A stretch of 43,879 bases of DNA from Planctomycetota bacterium (GCA_022562105.1 JADFPW010000003.1:1-43879), one strand, 5' to 3'. Counted from the stretch's first letter, positions 25,515 to 33,865 are shown. Made by a program: numbers and translations. Notes: generated from the sequence alone by a model not told the origin.

Positions 25515-26609
25515 GTGCCTGAGTTAACGCTTTCCGAACTGGTCGGCATTCTCGCTGAAAAGGGGATGCCCTGTGGGATCGAGGGTGACCCGTCGGTCGT
25601 GGTGCGGGCGGTCAATACGCTCGCCGACGCCGTCGAGGGCGAACTGAGCTTCCTGGCCAATCCCAAGTACCGCAAACAGCTGACCACCACCCGAGCGTCC
25701 GCCGTTCTGGTGTCAAACAACGCCCCGCCCAACGGACGATGCGTCAAACTCCGCTGTCAGAATCCCTATGCCGCGGTCGCCTTCGCCGTGGACGCGATTC
25801 ACGGCCGACGGCAACATCCTCAATGGGGGCTCAGCGACGCGGCCGACATCAGTCCAAAGGCCAGCATCGGGCCGGGAGCCAACATTGCCGCCGGCGTCTC
25901 CATCGAAGCGGACGTGGTCATCGGGGCCAAAGCGACGATCTATCCCGGTTGTTACGTCGGAAAGGGAGTGACGATCGGCGATGAGGTCACTCTCTTCGCC
26001 AATGCCGTCATTTACGACGGTTCCAAGCTGGGACATCGGGTGACCATCCATGCGGGCACAGTGATCGGCCAGGACGGTGTCGGCTACGCTCCGGTGGATG
26101 GGAAGTGGATCAAGATCCCACAGGCTGGGCACGTTGAACTGGGTGACGACGTTGAGATTGGTGCGTTATGTGCTATCGATCGGGCCACGCTGGGTGTCAC
26201 CCGCATTGGGCGGGGCACCAAGTTCAGCAACCTGATCGCCATCGGCCACGGCACCAAGATTGGCGAGGATTGCATGATGGTTGCTCAGGTGGGAATCGCC
26301 GGTTCGGTGGACGTGGGGAATCACGTTGTTATGGGCGGGCAAGTCGGCGTCGCCGGCCATGTGACCATTGGTGATCGTACGCAGGTGGCCGGTAGGTCCG
26401 GTGTTCTCGCCGATATCCCAGCCGACCAGAAGATCATGGGCCTCCCGGCCGTACCTAGCGGCGACGCTCGTCGGCAGTTGATTCTTGTGCAGCGATTGCC
26501 AGCCATGAGGCTTCAAATCCGCCAGATGCAAGCTGAGATCGACCGGTTGACCCAACTCGTCGAAGGCGAGAAGAGGCCAAGCGGAGGATCGAGCGCGTCC
26601 AGCCGGTGA
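25515..26609 (+). CDS. lpxD: UDP-3-O-acylglucosamine N-acyltransferase
   Basis: Adds the second acyl chain to UDP-3-O-acylglucosamine in lipid A synthesis. The N-terminal LpxD domain is seen in GDPSVVVRAVNTLADAVEGE and LSFLANPKYRKQL. The centre is a left-handed beta-helix of hexapeptide repeats (ISPKASIGPGANIAAGVSIE ... VVMGGQVGVAGHVTIGD). The catalytic His is expected at H245 in IAIGHGTKIG. The C-terminal helix (LQIRQMQAEIDRLTQLVEG) is typical. The GTG start follows GAGG. Its stop overlaps the GTG of lpxI by four bases, so translation is coupled. Together they imply a Gram-negative lipid A outer membrane. Confidence 0.95.
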   Translation: MPELTLSELVGILAEKGMPCGIEGDPSVVVRAVNTLADAVEGELSFLANPKYRKQLTTTRASAVLVSNNAPPNGRCVKLRCQNPYAAVAFAVDAIHGRRQHPQWGLSDAADISPKASIGPGANIAAGVSIEADVVIGAKATIYPGCYVGKGVTIGDEVTLFANAVIYDGSKLGHRVTIHAGTVIGQDGVGYAPVDGKWIKIPQAGHVELGDDVEIGALCAIDRATLGVTRIGRGTKFSNLIAIGHGTKIGEDCMMVAQVGIAGSVDVGNHVVMGGQVGVAGHVTIGDRTQVAGRSGVLADIPADQKIMGLPAVPSGDARRQLILVQRLPAMRLQIRQMQAEIDRLTQLVEGEKRPSGGSSASSR

Positions 26610-27511
26610 CCAGCCAGCCGAACAACATCGTCGCCGGGTCTCTCCGTGAAACGCCCGTCGGAATCATCGCCGGCGCCGGGGGTTTTCCTTTTCTGGTAGC
26701 CGAGGGCGCCAGACGGCAGGGGCGATCGGTAGTTATCATCGGCCTTCGTGGTTTGGCAGACCCCGACTTGCAGTCGCTAGCCGACGTGTTCCGTTGGTTC
26801 GGAATCGGCCGGCTCGGCGGGTGGATTCGCTTCTTGCGGCGCCACCGGGTGAATCAGGCAGTCATGGCGGGTTGGGTGCGAAAGACGGACATGTATGGGC
26901 GTTTCCGAATGCTTAGCCTCATGCCCGATTGGACGACGGCTCGGCTCTGGTTCTTCGGTCTCAAGGACAAGCGAAATGACACCGTGCTCGGCGCCGTGGC
27001 CGACGTGCTGGCCAAGAAGAACATCCATTTGGACGATTGTGTGCGGTACTGCACGGACGCCTTGGCTCCCGAGGCGGTCCTGACCGACCGTGCCCCATCG
27101 GCGGAACAGTGGAAGGACATCCGTTTCGGCTGGAACATCGCCAAGGAGATGGGTCGGTTGGACATCGGCCAATCCGTCGCGGTCAAGGAGACGGAGGTCA
27201 TCGCCGTCGAAGCCATCGAGGGCACCGATCGAATGATCGAGCGGGCCGGCGATCTCTGCTCGCGAGGCGGATGGATCCTGATCAAAGCGGCCAAGCCGAA
27301 TCAGGACATGCGTTTCGATGTGCCGACGGTGGGCCCCGACACGATCGAGAAGCTGCATCGTCATGGCGGACGTGTCTTGGTCATCGAAGCCGGCACCACG
27401 GTGATCATCGAGCGTGAGCGGATGCTGGAGATGGCCCGACGACTCCAGATCACGGTTGTCGGCTGGTCCGGCCGGGGGACCGAGGCCGATCGCCAGCCAG
27501 AGGCCGGATGA
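26606..27511 (+). CDS. lpxI: UDP-2,3-diacylglucosamine pyrophosphatase LpxI
   Basis: LpxI (DUF1009) hydrolyses UDP-2,3-diacylglucosamine to lipid X, replacing LpxH. Motifs: VGIIAGAGGFPFLVAEGARRQG (split: VGIIAGAGGFPFL, VAEGARRQG), AVMAGWVRKT (~90-99), the DTVLGAVADVLAKKNI helix, and the catalytic region IEGTDRMIERAGDLC with KAAKPNQDMRFDVPTVGPDT, the conserved LpxI core. 301 aa is slightly long. The GTG start overlaps lpxD by four bases. The pairing supports lpxD and lpxI acting in the same pathway. Confidence 0.93.
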   Translation: MTSQPNNIVAGSLRETPVGIIAGAGGFPFLVAEGARRQGRSVVIIGLRGLADPDLQSLADVFRWFGIGRLGGWIRFLRRHRVNQAVMAGWVRKTDMYGRFRMLSLMPDWTTARLWFFGLKDKRNDTVLGAVADVLAKKNIHLDDCVRYCTDALAPEAVLTDRAPSAEQWKDIRFGWNIAKEMGRLDIGQSVAVKETEVIAVEAIEGTDRMIERAGDLCSRGGWILIKAAKPNQDMRFDVPTVGPDTIEKLHRHGGRVLVIEAGTTVIIERERMLEMARRLQITVVGWSGRGTEADRQPEAG

Positions 27512-27759
27512 TTGCTCGGGCGCGGCGCCCGGGGGAGGGCATGTCGCCAGGGCCACGACAGTCGAAACGTCGGAAGGGACACAATAGTCGGAAGTCGGCG
27601 AACGCTCCGTGGCGCTGCGGACCGAAGCAAAGGTGTCAGAATGATCCGTAGAAGAAGGCAAGGAAAACCATCCTGACACGCACATATGTCCGGCACCCTT
27701 CCTTCCACGAAGTCCGTTACGGTGCCGCAGTCACCGGCAACATGCATGAGGGTTCTTTA

Positions 27760-28299
27760 ATGGCCACATTCGTAGCGCTGCTACGCGGCATCAACGTTGC
27801 GGGAAAGGGCAAGCTCCGCATGGCCACGTTACGCGAGAGTTGCGAAGCCCGAGGTCTAACCAACGTCCGCACCTATCTCCAGAGCGGCAACCTCGTCTTC
27901 GACTGCAAACTGACCAGTGGCGCCAAGGTCGCTGCAATGGTCGAAAGCCTTCTCGAATCACACTTCGGCCTCAACGCGCGCGCAATCATACGTACGCCCG
28001 CCGAGTTGCAGCACATCGTGAAGAACAACCCGTTTGCGTCACACGCCCGAATGGACCCAACCAAGGTTCATGCAACGTTTCTCGCATCGCGTCCGACGGC
28101 AAAGCTTGTTCGACAGCTTGAACGTGTCGATACCCGCGGCGACGCCCTTGTCGTCAGTCGGCAAGAGGTGCTACTCCATTGCCCAAACGGCTACGGGCGA
28201 ACAAAGCTCAACAACGTCTTCCTAGAACACCAACTCCAGGTGGCCGCCACTACGCGCAATTGGAAAACCGTCGAGGCGCTTTGCAGAATGGTCGTCTGA
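27760..28299 (+). CDS. DUF1697 domain-containing protein
   Basis: A cytoplasmic protein of about 179 aa with the DUF1697 signature: MATFVALLRGINVAGKGKLR at the start, RTYLQSGNLVF (~40-50), and NGYGRTKLNNVFLE near the end. I start at the ATG at 27760, eight bases after GAGGG; an ATG 18 bases upstream is less likely. Function unknown in the family. It stands alone, with ~250 bases of empty sequence before it and a decayed region after it. Confidence 0.9.
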   Translation: MATFVALLRGINVAGKGKLRMATLRESCEARGLTNVRTYLQSGNLVFDCKLTSGAKVAAMVESLLESHFGLNARAIIRTPAELQHIVKNNPFASHARMDPTKVHATFLASRPTAKLVRQLERVDTRGDALVVSRQEVLLHCPNGYGRTKLNNVFLEHQLQVAATTRNWKTVEALCRMVV

Positions 28300-28642
28300 T
28301 GGCAGGACGGCGATCACCTGTGCCTCCGCCATATGATCGTACGTTTCCCCTAGCCGTGGCGCCCGACGTGAAACCCGCCTGGGCGGTGAGCGTCGAAGCT
28401 GACGAGCTGCGCCCAGCCAGGACGGCCATATCGCGTGGCTAGTCGGGTTTTCTATTCGGCACACGTCGCGCGTACTCGTGGAGCGTTTGCTTGGATACGT
28501 CGACGCCCGGAGCAGGGTCATCGACTTTGGTGAGGCCCGGAGCAGTTCCTCCGCAGGTTGGACTTTTGGTTCGTCAGTCGCGTAAACGGTAACGGCTTCG
28601 CTGACGACGTCCGACCGAGTGAGGACGCGGTTTGTGAGCTAG
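28300..28642. other. Non-coding or decayed stretch
   Basis: I see no intact gene. Short minus-strand pieces between 28440 and 28640 have protein-like reading (e.g. VLTRSDVVSEAVTVYATDEP) but are broken by stops and frame changes. It is probably gene debris continuous with the DUF3224 relic that follows. Confidence 0.35.
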
Positions 28643-28912
28643 GACACGAGCGCCGCGAACCTCACGCCCGCGAAGGTCACAAAGACCTATCACGGTGATA
28701 TCGAGCAGGAGTCGGCACATGAGTACCCCATGATGTACCGCCACGGTGGAACCGCCTTGTTCGTGGGTCTGGAACGAGTAGTCGGTAACCTCGGCGGGCG
28801 CTCGAGAAGCTTCGTGGTCCCGCACAAACGCACCTTCCAGGGCGACACGGCCGGGGTTGACGGGTTCTTCGTGTCAGGCCCTGGCACCGTCCGCGTTGGC
28901 GAGGGGCGATAA
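28643..28912 (+). pseudogene. Relic of a DUF3224 gene
   Basis: The frame after a TAG at 28640 reads like the middle of a DUF3224 protein: AKVTKTYHGDIEQESAHEYP, TALFVGLERVVGNLGGRSRS and FVVPHKRTFQGDTAG. The expected N-terminus (GTFxVKxWDE...) is missing, with no start codon before 28730. The C-terminal PGSGTGELAGLRG part is degraded to GPGTVRVGEGR and a stop, with similar residues continuing in another frame. So it lacks both ends and is probably dead. Family match is by eye. Confidence 0.65.
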
Positions 28913-29395
28913 CCAGGCCCGGACGGCTGGCGATGGAGGGGGGCCAGGGTTCGTCGCCTAGCGCGACTTAGCCGTCAAGGAATCGCCGGCAGCGTGGATA
29001 TGAGACCCAGGCGTCCCGATTGGCTGCAAGGCCCTGTGGGGTCGTGGCCTATGATAGACCCCATGCCCGTTGTGAATGGCATGGAGTGCGTTTTCGCTTG
29101 TCGAAAACGCCTGGTGGGGGAGGGCGATACCGAAACCCAGCCAGGAGGGAGCGGCTGGGCAGGCCGGCGGTTTGTGGAAGTCCGTGATCCGAACCGACTC
29201 GCCGGACGTTACCCAGCGTCGCTATTTCGACTGAGAAGGCGGGGTACTTGGGGGCCTACGAAGTGGTTGGTGGGGCCTCAGTTCCGCGGGCGGGCGGAGT
29301 GGAATCGGGCCGGGATTTAGCGCGCGATCATGAGGAGGCCATCGGGACCGTCCCGTTTGGCGAGCAGAGCCCAAAAAAAAGCGGGGGAATGGCAC
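28913..29395. other. Gap before the histone-tail gene
   Basis: No gene is supportable here. It holds the second copy of the TGGCATGGAGTGCG element (29077-29110) and an A8 run near 29373-29380, just before the promoter of the next gene. Confidence 0.4.
29077..29110. repeat. TGGCATGGAGTGCG palindromic element, copy 2
   Basis: It starts with TGGCATGGAGTGCG (29077-29090), identical to 15226-15239. The end of that word forms a perfect 9-bp stem: GCGTTTTCG (29088-29096) with CGAAAACGC (29102-29110), loop CTTGT. Confidence 0.65.
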
Positions 29396-29424
29396 TTGAC
29401 CCATCGGGATCCTCGTCGTATACA
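29396..29424 (+). promoter_or_regulatory. Strong sigma70-like promoter of the histone-tail gene
   Basis: TTGACC (29396-29401) and TATACA (29419-29424) are separated by 17 bases. The two operator-like palindromes begin 12 bases after the -10 box, on top of the expected transcription start. Confidence 0.65.
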
Positions 29425-29435
29425 ATGGTATTATG

Positions 29436-29462
29436 TTATCCTAGGATAATGGTATCCTAGGA
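29436..29462. promoter_or_regulatory. Two TCCTAGGA operator-like palindromes
   Basis: TTATCCTAGGATAA (29436-29449) is a perfect 14-bp palindrome. A second core TCCTAGGA, in GTATCCTAGGACAT, lies at 29455-29462; the cores are 16 bases apart, about one and a half helical turns. They sit between the -10 box and the start codon of a gene that itself encodes a winged-helix protein, which suggests self-repression. Confidence 0.65.
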
Positions 29463-29478
29463 CATCAAGGAGACGGGC

Positions 29479-30723
29479 ATGAATGCGCGTGGAACGACGA
29501 GTGCAGGAGACAGGGGGGCGGCGAGCAACGGAACGAAGTTTCGGGCCGCGGGCGGGGCGAAGGTGAGCAAGACGCGGCGGAAAGCGAGCCCAAGTGCAGC
29601 CCGAGGAGGGCAGAGCAAACGGAAACGGACGATTGCGCCATCCTTCAAACGCAAGACAAATGCGGCGGCAGGGGCGTCGGGCAAACGGGTAGCGAAGGGC
29701 GCGGCTAATCGATCGCTGAAACGGGTGGTCAAGGGCTCGCCCAAACCATCGCTGAAACGGGTGGCTAGGGTGAGCGGCGGTAGGGGGGCGGTAGGGGGGC
29801 GATGGACCCAGAAACCAGTAAGCCCCGCAAGCAACCGACGGTCGAGTGTCGGCGGTAACTCTGGAAGTGCGAGAGCAGAGAAGAGGAAATCCGGACGGGC
29901 GCCGGCCGCGAAGGGGTCAGCCGCCAAGACAAAAATCGACAAGGGTCGGTCCGTCAAAACAAGAGCATCAAAGGGAAAACTGGTCAAGGCACAGGGGTCG
30001 GGACGACGGACGGCGAAGAGCAGCCCAGGGACGGTGGGGGAGAAAGGCAAGCAGAATAGGAGCCGTGCTGGCCGCAGGGCTGGTAGCACAAGCCAGCGAG
30101 TTGGCAGCAAAACCCGAAAGAATCCGTCGAAGGCGGGTCGCACGGTCCCACAAAACAGGACCGGCCACTCGAAGACGGCAAGCAGGGGGGGCAAGGGAAG
30201 GAAGTCGTCGGCATTGGCCACCGGGTTGCTAACCTCCTGTTTTGCCGGGTTACGCAGGCAACGGCCGCCCGATGGGCTAGGCGTGGTGGTAGCGCTGGTC
30301 GAAACGGTGGGGGGGCAAATCGACGCGACGGTGATCGCGTGCGATCGGCTGGGGAACCTTGGCCCACGCGGAGGCGCGCGGGTGAAACCAAGCGTGGCGC
30401 CGGCTCGTCTTGGCGGTAGCGGGCCGAAGTCTACTCGGCATCTGAGCCTGGCCCTGGCCGCCATGGGGCATCCGGTCCGGATCAAGATTCTGACGATGCT
30501 TCTCGACGGACCGGGAGTGTACCGGAGCCTGCAAAAAGTGACCGGGCTGAAACCGGGGCCTTTGTATCACCATGTGAACCAGTTGCGGCTGGCGGGGCTG
30601 ATCGGCCCAAAGGAACGCGATCTCTACGAGCTCACCCGCGCCGGCAGAAATCTGCTGATGGTGACCCTTGCCCTCGAGCCGCTATTGAAAGACCGGCGTC
30701 TTCGCCCGCAGGCGACGGGATGA
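29479..30723 (+). CDS. Histone H1-like basic tail fused to a winged-helix DNA-binding domain
   Basis: A 414-aa protein in two unlike halves. Residues 1 to ~250 are low-complexity and rich in Lys, Arg, Ser, Gly and Ala (e.g. SKTRRKASPSAARGGQSKRK, SLKRVVKGSPKPSLKRVARV, RAPAAKGSAAKTKIDKGRSV), like the tails of H1-type DNA-compacting proteins; no acidic runs. After a ~70-residue linker, residues ~320-405 form an ArsR/helix-turn-helix-like winged helix: LALAAMGHPVRIKILTMLLD, KVTGLKPGPLYHHVNQLRLA and KERDLYELTRAGRNLL. No metal-binding Cys are present. The ATG is preceded by AAGGAGA. A strong promoter and two TCCTAGGA palindromes lie just upstream. Likely a DNA-binding regulator or nucleoid protein that targets a specific site through its C-terminus and coats DNA with its tail; both roles are inferred. 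Confidence 0.8.
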   Translation: MNARGTTSAGDRGAASNGTKFRAAGGAKVSKTRRKASPSAARGGQSKRKRTIAPSFKRKTNAAAGASGKRVAKGAANRSLKRVVKGSPKPSLKRVARVSGGRGAVGGRWTQKPVSPASNRRSSVGGNSGSARAEKRKSGRAPAAKGSAAKTKIDKGRSVKTRASKGKLVKAQGSGRRTAKSSPGTVGEKGKQNRSRAGRRAGSTSQRVGSKTRKNPSKAGRTVPQNRTGHSKTASRGGKGRKSSALATGLLTSCFAGLRRQRPPDGLGVVVALVETVGGQIDATVIACDRLGNLGPRGGARVKPSVAPARLGGSGPKSTRHLSLALAAMGHPVRIKILTMLLDGPGVYRSLQKVTGLKPGPLYHHVNQLRLAGLIGPKERDLYELTRAGRNLLMVTLALEPLLKDRRLRPQATG

Positions 30724-31172
30724 GATCCTGGTACGAGGCGGCCGCGAAGGAGACGGCGTTGGGGCAGGCCCAATCCTGGATGCCACGGATCCAAGCCCGA
30801 AGCCGCAGGGCGAACCAGGCGTCCCGGCGCTTTTGACTCAGCGACTCCCCGAGCGAAACAGTGGGAGGCGTGTCTTTCTGAGTCGCCGGGCGCGATTTCG
30901 TAAGGAACGGGGCGTCGTTGCCGGTGCCCGGAAACCACCCCAAACGGGCCACCCCAGCCGGGTAGCCCCAGGAGAGCGGTGTCGGCGGAGAGGATTTCGT
31001 GATCGGAGGGTTCGAGAGGCCGGGGCAGACCGTCGAATCGGCCCCAGAGGGCTTTGGGGCTGTACGGACGCTCTTCGGATGGCCAAAGCACCGCCCAAAG
31101 TAGCAGGTAGGCAGCTTCGGAGGGCGATTCAGCCCTTCTTATGAACGTCCGATAATATATGTTATGTTGCAT
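30632..31172 (-). pseudogene. Possible frameshifted small gene
   Basis: On the minus strand an ATG at 31172 opens a frame reading MQHNIYYRTFIRRAESPSEA then YLLLWAVLWPSEERPYSPKA. Near 30940 protein-like sequence continues in another frame (NDAPFLTKSRPATQKDTPPT, SQKRRDAWFALRLRAWIRG) to a stop at 30632, overlapping the end of the histone-tail gene. Either a frameshift has broken a real gene or both pieces are chance. No family recognised. Confidence 0.25.
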
Positions 31173-31189
31173 ATCACCGCCCAATTGCC
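30724..31189. other. Stretch downstream of the histone-tail gene
   Basis: Apart from the doubtful broken minus-strand gene described separately, I see only an AT-rich spot (31151-31175, ATAATATATGTTATG) that could be a promoter. No terminator is evident. Confidence 0.35.
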
Positions 31190-31570
31190 CTACCGGTCGC
31201 CATAAGGCAATAGTGCCCAGGCCAGGCGCCAGTCGGTACATAGCTGCGGCCTGTTCCTGGCGCGTGCAACAGCCCGTTCTTGGCGCGGTGCCGAGCGGAC
31301 CTGGAAGAAACCCACGTCGACATGGTCCACAGTTTCGTCGCTGTCCCGGTCGGCCGTGTCGCAGTTTTCCTCACCCTCACCGACCAGGCAGGCGAACTGG
31401 GCCGAAACCGTGACCGCGAGATTCACCCGTTGCAGTTCAGGGTGGCGGCACTTTCGCCCTGCTTGGACTCTCAAGTTTTCGGGCGCGATGATCTCACAGG
31501 ACGGGCAAGGAGATATCACTCCGAGCGACGGTGTGGTCTTGCTGTTCGTGGCGCTTCGTATGGCTTCCAT
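31190..31570 (-). CDS. Possible small protein downstream of and overlapping the NnrS gene
   Basis: A 126-codon frame whose ATG at 31570 follows AAGGG and lies within the last 77 bases of the NnrS-fusion gene. It has several Cys (ISPCPSCEII, GRKCRHPELQ, FACLVGEGEENCDT) and a GC-rich third codon position, as in its neighbours, which favours real coding. It has no recognisable family. It may be a genuine small zinc-binding protein of the NO block or a chance frame. Confidence 0.35.
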   Translation of the reverse strand: MEAIRSATNSKTTPSLGVISPCPSCEIIAPENLRVQAGRKCRHPELQRVNLAVTVSAQFACLVGEGEENCDTADRDSDETVDHVDVGFFQVRSAPRQERAVARARNRPQLCTDWRLAWALLPYGDR

Positions 31571-33398
31571 CAACATCCCTTGCAAGTCCGGCCACCGAGT
31601 TCAACTCGGCGACCAGGGCTTCCGCATCGAGGTTGTGCTGTCGTGCGGCTGCACGCAGGGATACTGCCCGCGCTAACGTGCGTCTGAGGATTGGACTCTG
31701 AAGCGGGGCGAAACCTTTGGCGAGCAGAACCGGGAGCGTGGCGGGGAACCATTGCACAATCCAGCCAACTTTATCGTCGGCGGTGATACGGGACGGCCGC
31801 TGGACCGCTGCATCCGCTACCGGGCGCCAGCCGGCCATGATACGCCAGAGATGCAGCCCCCAGATGCCGATACCGGCCACTTCCAACAATCCGCTCACGC
31901 CGGTGACCGGGTAGGCCCAATCGGCGAAGTCGGTTCCAATCTGAAAGGACACACGCATGAGGCAACCGGTGTTCACCAGGAAGAATGGAATCCACAGCGA
32001 GCGCAGTTGACGAATGTCCACGCCGTTCAGGGTGGGCACGATCTTGGCAGCCATACCTAAGATCATCAGGCTGATAAAGCCGACCGTGATAGCGTGCCGC
32101 ACCGCCCCACCGTACGCATGCGAGAAGCCGATCTCCACGGCCCGATGCCCACTTGGCGATAGCGACTCCACGGCGGGTAGTACGACGTACATGTACACCG
32201 GTGCGAGCACCAACATCAGCATGGACACGTGCAACCAGATCACCGCCGCCCGCACGAACTTGACGCTGCGATCGGATTCCGTAGGCCGGGCCAATACGCC
32301 CCACCGCAGGGTGAGCCCGACGCTGGTGATTGCGATCAACAACATCGAAATGAGCAAACCGCCGGTGGCGAACGGGCCGCCGTAACGGCGCATGAGGATG
32401 AACATGGTCGCTTCGCCGAGCACCGCGCAAACCAACAACCCAAGCCCCACCCGCACCGCGATCGCGTTCGGCGCTCGCAGGCCGAAAAGTGCGGGCAACA
32501 TTCGCAACCCGACGCCGAGGATCATGAGCAGGGCGAAGCCGTGGATTTGGAGGTCTCGCAGCGGCGCTTGATACACGGACACAAGATAGAGAAGACGCTC
32601 TGGAGCCATGCCGGGCGCCGTTGTTGCGTACAGAAAGCCCAGATCGTAGACGGCCTGCAAGAGGAAAAAGGCCATGGAAGCCAGTATGAACCCGTCATGC
32701 CGTTCAAGTCGTTTTCCGCTGCTCAGGAGCGTTTTCAGAATGATGGTGAGGAACATCCCAATCGCGACGACCTCAGCAAGATTGGCCACTACCGCCAGAC
32801 CACGAAACACCGGTATGTGAAATAGCGGTTCCCCGAGAGCGCGGGCAAAGACGCCGAACACCATTAGGTAGAACGTCATGTTGGCCAGATCCGGGCGCCA
32901 AAGGCTGGTGTGTTTCATTCGGGGAAAGGCTTGGTAAGCGAATCCCATCACGAAGAGCCCAACCCAGCCGAAGATCTGGGCGTGACCGTGGGCGTTGATT
33001 TCGTGAATGGGCAGAGCGGTGAACGAACCCTTGAATCCGATGCGCAGGAGTAGGATGGCGCCCCAAACGGCGCCGGCCGTCATGATCACGACGATTCCGG
33101 CCTTGAAAAATCGGCGGTAGATCGTGTCGGCCAACTCATCCAGGGAATCGCCGGCCGAACGTTGCTCCTCGCTGCTAATCGAGTCGGGGTCTTGAATCGC
33201 AGCATTGAGTTCGTCAACGATCTGCCGGACATCAACGCCGTGTACGCGGGCGAAATACTCGATGGACTCTGCCGGACCTAACGACCCGCCGCATCCCCGC
33301 AGGCCGTAGCGATCGAGAATCGGGCGTACGTGTGGGTGCGCTTCCAACAACTCCGGCAGCATCAGATCAGGTCCGACAGTCGTGAAGCTGTTTGTCAT
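31494..33398 (-). CDS. NnrS-family membrane protein flanked by DUF1858-like domains
   Basis: A 634-aa protein. The N-terminal ~65 residues resemble the DUF1858 fold (MLPELLEAHPHVRPILDRYG, followed by LRGCGG). The middle ~450 residues are a many-helix NnrS-like membrane domain, with conserved HEINAHGHAQIFGWVGLFVM, HGFALLMILGVGLRMLPALF and AVRHAITVGFISLMILGMAA. These His residues suit heme or metal binding, as in NnrS. A second DUF1858-like region ends the protein (WFPATLPVLLAKGFAPLQSP, then LRAAARQHNLDAEALVAEL). NnrS proteins protect against nitric oxide stress. The ATG at 33398 follows AGAGGAA; the Rrf2 stop ends at 33401, so the two genes are in one operon, divergent from norB. Confidence 0.88.
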   Translation of the reverse strand: MTNSFTTVGPDLMLPELLEAHPHVRPILDRYGLRGCGGSLGPAESIEYFARVHGVDVRQIVDELNAAIQDPDSISSEEQRSAGDSLDELADTIYRRFFKAGIVVIMTAGAVWGAILLLRIGFKGSFTALPIHEINAHGHAQIFGWVGLFVMGFAYQAFPRMKHTSLWRPDLANMTFYLMVFGVFARALGEPLFHIPVFRGLAVVANLAEVVAIGMFLTIILKTLLSSGKRLERHDGFILASMAFFLLQAVYDLGFLYATTAPGMAPERLLYLVSVYQAPLRDLQIHGFALLMILGVGLRMLPALFGLRAPNAIAVRVGLGLLVCAVLGEATMFILMRRYGGPFATGGLLISMLLIAITSVGLTLRWGVLARPTESDRSVKFVRAAVIWLHVSMLMLVLAPVYMYVVLPAVESLSPSGHRAVEIGFSHAYGGAVRHAITVGFISLMILGMAAKIVPTLNGVDIRQLRSLWIPFFLVNTGCLMRVSFQIGTDFADWAYPVTGVSGLLEVAGIGIWGLHLWRIMAGWRPVADAAVQRPSRITADDKVGWIVQWFPATLPVLLAKGFAPLQSPILRRTLARAVSLRAAARQHNLDAEALVAELNSVAGLARDVDGSHTKRHEQQDHTVARSDISLPVL

Positions 33399-33400
33399 AT

Positions 33401-33865
33401 TCAAGTTCCTCTCTTGGACGGCATCGCAAGGTCGATTGGTTTGACGGGCTGACAGAGTGGCGTGCTCCGCCCCGGCTCGGCGAGTAGCTCGGCGATCGTG
33501 GTCGAAGCGAACGACTGCTCCACCAACGCGGTGGCCTCGTCAAGTCGCTTATGCAGTGGGCAAAGATTCGTTCCGTGCGAATCGATCCCCAGGGGGCAGC
33601 GGTCGATCCGTTTGATCGGGTCTACGGCGTTTACGACTTCAAGAACGGTCAGCTCCTCCGCTGGTCTGGCCAGGGTGAACCCTCCGCCCAGCCCGCGCTT
33701 GGAATGCACCAACCCCGCCCGACGCAGGGTCTGCAGAACCTTGGGCAAATAGCCTGGCGGCACCCTGGTGATCTCCGCGATCGTGGGGGTCACGACGGCC
33801 CCCCCGCTGCTCTGGGCGATGGCCACTATGGCTCTAAGGGCGTACTCGGCGGTGGGTGAAATCAT
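33401..33865 (-). CDS. Rrf2 family transcriptional regulator, probably NO-responsive (NsrR-like)
   Basis: A winged-helix regulator of the Rrf2 family: ISPTAEYALRAIVAIAQSS, the recognition region EITRVPPGYLPKVLQTLRRA and the wing HSKRGLGGGFTLARPAEELT. Cluster-region Cys are C90 and C102 (DRCPLG ... NLCPLHKRLDEA). In NsrR a third Cys lies midway; here that place is S96, followed by H97. It may bind an Fe-S cluster with a different ligand set. It lies head to head with norB and in an operon with the NnrS gene, so it is likely to repress both until NO damages its cluster. The operator is not identified with confidence. Confidence 0.88.
   Translation of the reverse strand: MISPTAEYALRAIVAIAQSSGGAVVTPTIAEITRVPPGYLPKVLQTLRRAGLVHSKRGLGGGFTLARPAEELTVLEVVNAVDPIKRIDRCPLGIDSHGTNLCPLHKRLDEATALVEQSFASTTIAELLAEPGRSTPLCQPVKPIDLAMPSKRGT

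Noticed and set aside
28994-29320. 108-codon plus-strand frame
   Set aside because: It runs through the TGGCATGGAGTGCG repeat and has no protein-like pattern.
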